Source: Hymenoscyphus infarciens
Lineage: Eukaryota; Ascomycota; Leotiomycetes; Helotiales; Helotiaceae
Direction: 5' to 3'
Assembly (NCBI GenBank): GCA_001414345.1
Contig: LLCB01000008.1
Coordinates: forward strand, 496,001 to 560,000
DNA: 64,000 nucleotides
Of this stretch, positions 57,219-64,000 are shown one piece after another. The stretch's first letter is position 1. Each line of letters begins with the position of its first letter. Position numbers and translations under genes: made by a program. The notes beneath the pieces are model-generated. The model made no database searches. It had not been told where the DNA came from and was given only the letters and a program-made list of their open reading frames with translations.

Positions 57219-58960
57219 ACACGAAGAGATGTAAGCTGATCCCAGGGACAAGGAGCAAACAGCGGGCAAATAGTTGGCAGCTTGTTTTTCTTCTTACAAA
57301 TGTAAAAGATATATAGTCATGTGATATACGAATAAGACCTGGAGGAGGCAGTCTACAGGGAGTTTACCTGCGTTCAGCAGCTCGCGAGGGGGCTTTCCTT
57401 GTTTGAGCTCTAACTTTAATTGTTCTAAGAATAAATTCGCGCTTAAGATTTCCTAGCTAGATTACTACTCCTATCCTTTCTAATTAATCCTTCCTATGTC
57501 TTTCCACTCTTTTAAGGCTATTCTACCTTCTTATATCTCTTATATTCGAGTAATCCTAGCTAATTATATCCTCCTTCTTATATACGATACTTCTATTCTT
57601 TCTAGTCCTATATAGCTCTGTTAGCCGGTCCTATCCTAGGAAGTAGAATAAGTAAGAATAAGAGAATAAAGTATAGAAAGGTAACTTCTACGATAATTCC
57701 GCTTAATAAAGACCTCTCTACTACTCTTTACTACTCTTTCTACTTATACTCTCTCCTGTTTTACTCTCTTTTCCTCTCCTAGCTCTCTTTTTCACTTTCC
57801 GAGTTACTCTAATTCTCTTTTAGTAACTTTCCTTTCTATTCTAGCCTAGCCTATAATATAGATATATTCTATTCTTTTATATCGGTACTAAGAGAGGCAT
57901 TCTTTCTTATTCTGATATCTAGGATAGGATAAGTTAGACGCGAAGTCCTAAGCGCTGGAATATATCGTATAAAGTCGATCTTTAACTCTGATATTATTTA
58001 CGAGACAGATAGAAAGCTGATTGATATATCACATATTGAATTCTCTTATAGAGTTGATTAGTTATCATACTTTTTATTTTTATTTTTATTTTTTAGCAAA
58101 TTAGCAAATTAGTAAATTATTAGAGAGGAGAGGTCTAGGAGCTTATTAATTCTAAAGTCGCTTACGATGAATAGTAAAAGGTGACAGTAAAAGGTTGTCG
58201 ATAGTAATGTTTCTTATTCTCCTAAATGTGTAAATATCAATCTAAATATTTTGAGACTATTGAAATAAAGGTTTAGTTTACTTTTTCTATTAAGGTGGGG
58301 CTAAGAATGTTAGTCCTTCCTTCGGCACTCTTTAGCTTAATTGTCCTAGATTATTTTAGATGACTAGGAGAATGGACCTAGGCTGTCTTATGAACCTGAA
58401 GTGTTCTATTTTGCAAGTGCGGGCTATGAATTAGCTTTGTCTAAGCGTAGGCACGAAGTCTCGTTTCTAGACAGATAGCGCGATATAAGAGCGCACGCAT
58501 TTATCATTTTGATATCGAAGAGTCTAGGAGTTGTGAGAATTCGCAATGTAGTCTTCATAGCACGATCTTTTATACTTGATTTCTGAGCCGAGGTTGGACA
58601 GTTGAGAAATAAGACTCGTGGTAGAGGAAAGGTAGCGAGAAAGTTTTATCAAATCCTTAAACTAAAGAGATGTTCTTAGATCTTTATTTGAAAGAGTTGT
58701 ATATGAGTCCGTGTTTTTGATTGTTGTAAAGGGCTAGGATGATTATATAAAGTGACCACGAAGGTTGGAGTGAGAAGAGGGTTCTCCTTGTTTCCTGGGT
58801 GTTTAGACTTCGACTAGATTGCGAATAAAGATTTATATAGAAACTTAACAAAAAAAGCACAGGTACATAAATTAAATCACGCAATGGATGGACAATAAAA
58901 GTGATATTGTTTCGAGGTGCTATGGAATTGGAAAACTTTGGTCGCGGATCCCTCACAGCT
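57219..58960. other. AT-rich intergenic region with repeat remains
   Basis: The first 200 bp is the SFT2 3' flank. From about 57410 to 58250 the sequence is TA-rich with CTCCTATCC- and CTTTACTACTC-type motifs, like other RIP-decayed parts of the window. A minus-strand ORF at 58684-58977 runs into the foldback and shows no domain. Confidence 0.5.
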
Positions 58961-59209
58961 GCTGCGGCTGCCTCCAAGGGAGAAATAACCTGCCGATTTG
59001 AGGCCTAGGCCGCTCTACCAAAAACCCACCCCTTGCACTTTATCACAGCGTATTACGGGACCGAATCAAGTCGTAAAAATATAATAAAAATTCTATTCGA
59101 TTAGTAGAGCAGTCGCAAAAAAAAGTGTACTAAGTCTTGGTTGTTTCGAGGTAGAAGCTGGTGTGCCTCAAATCGGCAGGCTTTTTCTCCCCCTTAGAGC
59201 TGCGGCTGC
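58961..59209. repeat. Foldback (inverted repeat) of about 45-bp arms
   Basis: The left arm (58961-59004) reads GCTGCGGCTGCCTCCAAGGG and later CCTGCCGATTTGAGGC. The right arm (59165-59209) is its inverse copy with a few differences. The 160-bp spacer is AT-rich. It may be a short transposon remnant; no target duplication is evident. Confidence 0.65.
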
Positions 59210-61370
59210 TTAGAGTGACTCGACAACCGGGAGCTCCCGCCCCAGGCGAGACGCCGGAACGTAAGATCGCACGAGAGCACTTTTAATATAGGGAATCCCT
59301 AGCTGGGAAACTGAAAAAAAATCCAAGATTGCCAAATCAGGCAATGGGGTTTGATAGTGGGGAGGGTTTTCCCTTCCTGCTTGGTAATTTCGGGTTCTCG
59401 GATGAATTGAAGCGGGGAATCGCGAGTTTTTTTTTGTTTTTTCGTTTGAGGAGATGGGATGAGGAGGTTATTGTTTTGACGTCGAACAGATCCCGAGAAG
59501 CAGGAAGGGACGAGCTGATGGGTTGGTTGGATGGCTACTCGGTGTTGTACTGCTGGGATTTGGATTATAAATACTAATGGTTGGATGCCTTGTGCTTTGG
59601 GTACGTGTAAACTTTGTGGTATTTATCTGAGGGAAAAGGCTTCAATGGTGCGAGGACGAGTATAGAAAATAAAATACTCTCCAAAGGTGATACTAGTAAG
59701 GGGTTTATCAATTAATGTGTTGATAGCAAATCAACTACTTCGGATCGGATTTAAGGCAGGGAAGTACACGACTGGGTTACCACAAAAGGCGAATATGCAA
59801 CGAAGTGTCATGAAGGCTCAACCCTGAAAAGCGGCACTATGTAGAGATTCTAGATCTCGTCTTGTACAAATTCTGGAGTACCCGCGTATCACTGGTGAGA
59901 TATTGAAGCTAGAAGATTCTGGAATAAGCAAAAGAAGATTGGTGTTGTCTTGATGAGCAATGATGATGTGTTCAGATACATAGGTACAAACCAATCTCCA
60001 GGAAAATTGATCTCCAGTTTGGTGCGGCCTTTTTTTCTCCTCTCCGCCCTACACACACGGCAAAGGCAAGGCATCGACGTCGCAGTACATTACAGTAGCA
60101 TCGGCCAAGTTCGCACCGTCGCTGTACCCCTCGTCGTAGTAAAATTCCATTCTACCGACAAGGCACCCAGAAAAGCATCGTCACGGGCTTGGTGGAAGAA
60201 TTAGATTTAGAAAGGAGAAAAGAAAAGTGGTGGTTGTTCGGTACTTGACTCTTCAGTGTGCAATTCTGATGGTTGAGGTGATTGACTTTACGTCCTGAAC
60301 TCTGCCGCTTAGCTTAGCCCAACTAATTTTCGGCTCAATATTCTTCTCAGCGATCGTTAGGGCACCCGGTAGACCACTACCACCTTTCGCCTCTCTTTTT
60401 TTTTTCTAGACTGACTTCGAACCCTCGAAACCCCTCGGAGCGCCTACCAAGGTCCTACAAGACCGCTCTTCCTCTATCTTTCCTTCGAGTTCTTCCATCC
60501 TTTCGTCTCCCATCTCAGCAGCTTGAGCATAATAGAACACGAGCAGGACGTGCCACCGGCTTCCCGACACTCGACGCTCGTTGACTTCTCTCGTCAAACG
60601 ACCTCAGGTTCAATCCCCATCCCCATCTGCTGGATCGCCGACCGACTTCAATAAACACGCACGCTACCTGCCATTCTTCCCGTTGTCCTAGACTTGCTGG
60701 TTGTTCAATCCGCCGAGGTCCGTCTCTCCCCACAATCCAACCTCATTTCAGACTTTTTATGCCTTCGCGGGCCCATCGTTGCGCATCTCTGCAAAACCTT
60801 TGACCACCCGCGAGCCCTTCCTACAAGCTTCCACGCCATCATCGTCGTCTGCGGGGGGCCATCGAGCTAACTTTCTCCTCTTCCAGCATATTTTGCCATC
60901 TGAGAAATTCACCTTCAGTTGGTTGCCTGCGCCGTTGGTGTCCTCACATCGGTACGAAATTGTTTCGATCTACGCGAGCCTTTCCAACACGTCCAGCGTC
61001 ACGGCTAGTCCTTGATTTTACTTTCATATTTGCAAGAAAAATCTAGTCCACCAGCCTTCCGACAATTGCGCCGTCGAGAACTTTTCCATCCTCGTACTTC
61101 CACGATCAGGTTCGCACGCGACCCATACCCTCGATCCATCCCATATCGACTGGGCTCGCACGATTCCTCCAACCTCCCAGCGACAGATAATTGGTTGGCG
61201 CAGTGCGAAAGAAGTGCGGAGAGGTAGTGCACACCTCTCCGGACATCCAGAACTGGGAGGTGATTAAGGTCACCATCCGGTCTCTCTGAACTGGTGAAGT
61301 CCAGCCCTCTTGCTTCCAGGAAGCAATTTTTACTCATATTCATACACGAGTTTCTTCCGGGTTTCTCACG
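59210..61370. other. Intergenic region and long leader of the La-motif gene
   Basis: ORFs of 60-112 codons occur on both strands without domains. The sequence from about 60380 is C/T-rich with many short upstream ORFs, which suits a long 5' UTR of the gene at 61371. Confidence 0.5.
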
Positions 61371-64000
61371 ATGAGTTCCACTACTTCCAGGTCAACTGGA
61401 GATGTGACTCCAACCCCGCCAGTCTTCTCATATGCCCAAGCTGCAAAGGGTCGTACTGCAGCAACAAGCTCAGGTGTTACATCAAATCAGGCAACGTCTG
61501 GTGTTAGCACTCCTGCCAAGGGGACAAATTCTTCCATCAACACTCCGTCTGGTGGTTCAGAGAGGGGCGATCAAAGTGTGAACGGCAGCATTGATGCTTC
61601 TCAAAAGGTAGATCTAGCAGTGGAGGCAAATACCGAATTGAAGATCGCACCGTCAACAAAATCGACCTCGCAGCCGGGTACCCCAAATTTCGGTTCCGCA
61701 TCCACCTCAACCCTTCCCAAGGAAGACAAAGATGATTTTACATTGGTCGGGGCGAGTGTAGTTGAACCTACAAAGGAGCGCAATTCAAATGCTGGGAATG
61801 CGACAGAAAAGAGCGGAGAAGCCTCCGAGGGCCGAAAGGGCAAGAAGGGCAAAAAGCAAAAGAATGCCGAGCGAGAGGCCGCTGAAAAGGAAAAGGCAAA
61901 TGAAGAGGCAAAGCTTCAAGAGATGTTAGTGCCGGCTCCATTGCCAGCGGTCAACTTCTGGGCAAAGCGCAAGGAGGAAGCAGCTAAAACAACCCCTCTT
62001 CCCAATCTTCAAGCATCCGCAGACCCCTTCACATCTAATGATGGCCCAAGAAGTCCCGAGTCGAAGAGACGTGGCAAGTCTAATGGTGTCGAGGATGGTG
62101 AGAAGGCAATTGGTGGCACACAGAATGGGGGTATCAAGGATTCGCCCAATACCGCCAAAGTACACAAGAAGGCAAACGAAGCTGCTAGCAAAGCCAACCA
62201 AGACCAGACCCCAAAGCGTGCTGGCCCACGGGGTGGTAGAGTTGGTGAAAAGGAAGAGAAGTCACCTTTGACTCATTTACCTCCACCAGTTGGGGATGCA
62301 ACATCTTGGCCAACGCCTGAGACGGCATTGGAGGAAGAAAAGCGCAAGGCCCAAGAGAAGCTCGAGAAGGAAGAGAAGGATGACACCTCTTCCAACAAGC
62401 CGAGACCGAAAGAAAAGTGGCAGACTCTTCCGTACGTCCCTTCAGTTGCATTCAACACGCCTCTGCCATCAAGAGGGGGGAGAGGTCGTGGTGGAGCCCG
62501 TGGTGGTCGAACAGAAGGTGGCGGGCGATCCTCTCATATCAATGTTGCTGGAACTCCTGGCGACAAAACACAGAATGGTTCAGCCACTGCTACCGCTTCT
62601 ACAGCAGAGGCCGATAAACGAGTTAGCAGAGATGAACTCCCAAGAGCAGCATCACTTCCACCAAACTCGAATAAGAGACCGTCGAGTGATCCTTCTGGGG
62701 CAAAAGACCAGAGGAAGCCTGTTGCAGCATCAGCTGAAAAGCCAAGAGGTGGGACAGGCAGAGAGTCGAACATCAGTGATATTCGAAATACCTCTTATGG
62801 GGAGCAGGTTTCAGATATCAACCACGATCAGCAGTCTTCCCGCGCTGAACGGGCTTTCAAAACTGAACAAGTTCAAGGAACACCATTTGATGGACAAGCT
62901 CACCAGAGATCCGGCGCTGACCGTAAGAGCGAATCGAACATGCGAGGTTTCGAGCAGAGCAAGGACAATCATCGTGAAAGAGGCGATGGTCGACCAGAAC
63001 GTGGTGGCAGAGGAACTTTCCGTGGCAGAGGAAATCACAACTTCCAGAATGGTCAGCAGCATCCTGCCCATGTCTATACGAATGGCCACGGCCCTCAACA
63101 AGCCAATGGGTACCCCATTCGACAAGGTTCCGGCCCTTATAGCCCTCCCCCTCAGCCCCCTGCGTTCAACAACCAATACCCCGTTCCACCTTCCAGAGGT
63201 CGTGGTGGTTCCCGATCCCAAACCATACCAAATAGTGCCATGTATGGTCGATATCCCCAAAATGGTGGCAATTCTCAACACATTACTCCTTTACAAACCT
63301 CCTACGACTATCAACCTATGCAACCACTGAGCGCACCTCCATTCAACCCTTATATGGACCAAAGTGCTGTTCTCGCTATGGTGAAGATGCAGTTGGAGTA
63401 TTACTTTTCTATCGACAATCTTTGCAAAGATGTCTATCTGAGAAAACACATGGATAGTCAAGGATTTGTCTTTTTAACATTCATAGCATCATTCAAGCGA
63501 ATTCAAGCTCTCACTCAAGAGTTTGACTTGCTCTATCACGCCTGTCATGACTCAGAAATTATGGATCTCATCCGAGGCGATGATGGGTATGACCGCTTGC
63601 GACGAAAGGATGGCTGGGAGAAATGGATCTTGCCAATGGAGGATAGAGATGAATCTGTAAGAAATGCCGGACCTCAGTACCACCACCCCGCTCCTCGATC
63701 TCAACATATGGGCCAAATGATGTATACTGGAAACCCTGCAATGTCACCGCCACCTTTCTCACCAAACGGAACTGAGGCCAGTTTTAGAACTTACGGCAAT
63801 GGTACTGCTCCTCCACCTGTTATGAATGGTCTGAATGCAATGAACGGGAATGGACATGTTTACCACCCTGAAACTCCACTGTCAGCTGCCGTACCTGATT
63901 TTGCCCCTGGCTTACTCAATGGATCTGCCGACGCCCTTGACCTGGAAACTACTTTCAACGACCTCGAGGTCGCAAACTTGACGCTTGTCTTTTCGCCCAA
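61371..64000 (+). CDS. La-motif RNA-binding protein (LARP1/SRO9/SLF1 type), 3' end outside the window
   Basis: The frame is open from the ATG at 61371 to the window end, 876 codons and no intron. The start reads MSSTTSRSTGDVTPTPPVFS and continues YAQAAKG, a motif also seen near the N-terminus of Sro9-type proteins. Residues 40-360 are disordered with a Lys/Glu-rich stretch (KKGKKQKNAEREAAEKEK). RGG boxes follow at about 366-380 (SRGGRGRGGARGGR) and 535-556 (RPERGGRGTFRGRG). A Pro/Tyr/Asn-rich stretch precedes the La motif at about 664-755: VLAMVKMQLEYYFSIDNLCK, then DSQGFVFLTFIASFKRIQAL. The La motif binds RNA; proteins of this type bind mRNAs and influence their translation and stability (family knowledge). 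No RRM lies next to the La motif, consistent with the LARP1/SRO9 branch rather than genuine La. The C-terminus is not seen. Confidence 0.88.
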   Translation, partial: MSSTTSRSTGDVTPTPPVFSYAQAAKGRTAATSSGVTSNQATSGVSTPAKGTNSSINTPSGGSERGDQSVNGSIDASQKVDLAVEANTELKIAPSTKSTSQPGTPNFGSASTSTLPKEDKDDFTLVGASVVEPTKERNSNAGNATEKSGEASEGRKGKKGKKQKNAEREAAEKEKANEEAKLQEMLVPAPLPAVNFWAKRKEEAAKTTPLPNLQASADPFTSNDGPRSPESKRRGKSNGVEDGEKAIGGTQNGGIKDSPNTAKVHKKANEAASKANQDQTPKRAGPRGGRVGEKEEKSPLTHLPPPVGDATSWPTPETALEEEKRKAQEKLEKEEKDDTSSNKPRPKEKWQTLPYVPSVAFNTPLPSRGGRGRGGARGGRTEGGGRSSHINVAGTPGDKTQNGSATATASTAEADKRVSRDELPRAASLPPNSNKRPSSDPSGAKDQRKPVAASAEKPRGGTGRESNISDIRNTSYGEQVSDINHDQQSSRAERAFKTEQVQGTPFDGQAHQRSGADRKSESNMRGFEQSKDNHRERGDGRPERGGRGTFRGRGNHNFQNGQQHPAHVYTNGHGPQQANGYPIRQGSGPYSPPPQPPAFNNQYPVPPSRGRGGSRSQTIPNSAMYGRYPQNGGNSQHITPLQTSYDYQPMQPLSAPPFNPYMDQSAVLAMVKMQLEYYFSIDNLCKDVYLRKHMDSQGFVFLTFIASFKRIQALTQEFDLLYHACHDSEIMDLIRGDDGYDRLRRKDGWEKWILPMEDRDESVRNAGPQYHHPAPRSQHMGQMMYTGNPAMSPPPFSPNGTEASFRTYGNGTAPPPVMNGLNAMNGNGHVYHPETPLSAAVPDFAPGLLNGSADALDLETTFNDLEVANLTLVFSP

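Noticed and set aside
60410..60480. B-box-like GGGTTCGAAGTC on the minus strand
   Set aside because: No A box or cloverleaf could be drawn, and the adjacent homopolymer is on the wrong strand for a Pol III terminator.
62290..63330. 346-codon plus-strand ORF overlapping the La-motif gene
   Set aside because: It lies in another frame inside the La-motif coding sequence. The main frame carries RGG boxes and an intact La motif; the overlapping product is a low-complexity shadow.

Overview
The window reads as nuclear DNA of a filamentous ascomycete. Genes carry short introns (about 50-70 nt, GTRAGT-like donors, CTRAY branch points, YAG acceptors). The gene set includes DBP9, a CCDC47 (DUF1682) homologue, NPR3, COX19, SFT2, a DUF3824 protein, a LARP1/SRO9-type La-motif protein and C2H2 and bHLH factors. 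Protein style and gene content look like Leotiomycetes, probably Sclerotiniaceae (Botrytis/Sclerotinia/Monilinia). That placement rests on recognition, not on a search.

Layout. 1-2 kb: a minus-strand partial ORF at the left edge and an unresolved split gene for a probable membrane protein. 3.4-7.1 kb: two minus-strand genes, the ribosome-biogenesis helicase DBP9 and a CCDC47-like ER protein. 7.2-7.75 kb: a foldback MITE. 8.0-10.1 kb: a six-exon gene fusing a basic N-terminal region to a cysteine-type GST. 10.1-24.8 kb: gene-poor and partly very AT-rich, with TpA-rich sequence resembling RIP-decayed repeats, two inverted TIR elements and a solo LTR nested in one. 24.8-25.8 kb: an Nrg1-like C2H2 factor. 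25.8-37.2 kb: gene-poor, with a second LTR, a mariner-type MITE, another TIR element and one weak gene candidate. 37.2-39.6 kb: DUF3824 protein. 41.5-42.9 kb: a GFA/CENP-V-fold gene divergent from COX19. About 43.4 kb: a tRNA-like sequence with a long intron. 45.6-47.7 kb: NPR3. 49.8-51.5 kb: bHLH factor (minus). 56.0-57.2 kb: SFT2. 57.3-59.2 kb: AT-rich repeat remains and a foldback. 61.4-64.0 kb: La-motif protein running off the right edge.

The recognisable genes are mostly conserved housekeeping functions: rRNA processing, ER membrane-protein insertion, mitochondrial copper/COX assembly, TORC1 nitrogen signalling, Golgi traffic and translation control. They are not an operon or a metabolic cluster. 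The window alternates between compact gene islands and long AT-rich repeat islands. I found no convincing secondary-metabolite, CRISPR or defence system. The most unusual protein is the DNA-binding-like/GST fusion; the most unusual DNA structures are the TIR elements and their nested and palindromic arrangement.

All gene models were spliced by eye and checked for reading-frame continuity. No expression or database evidence was available.
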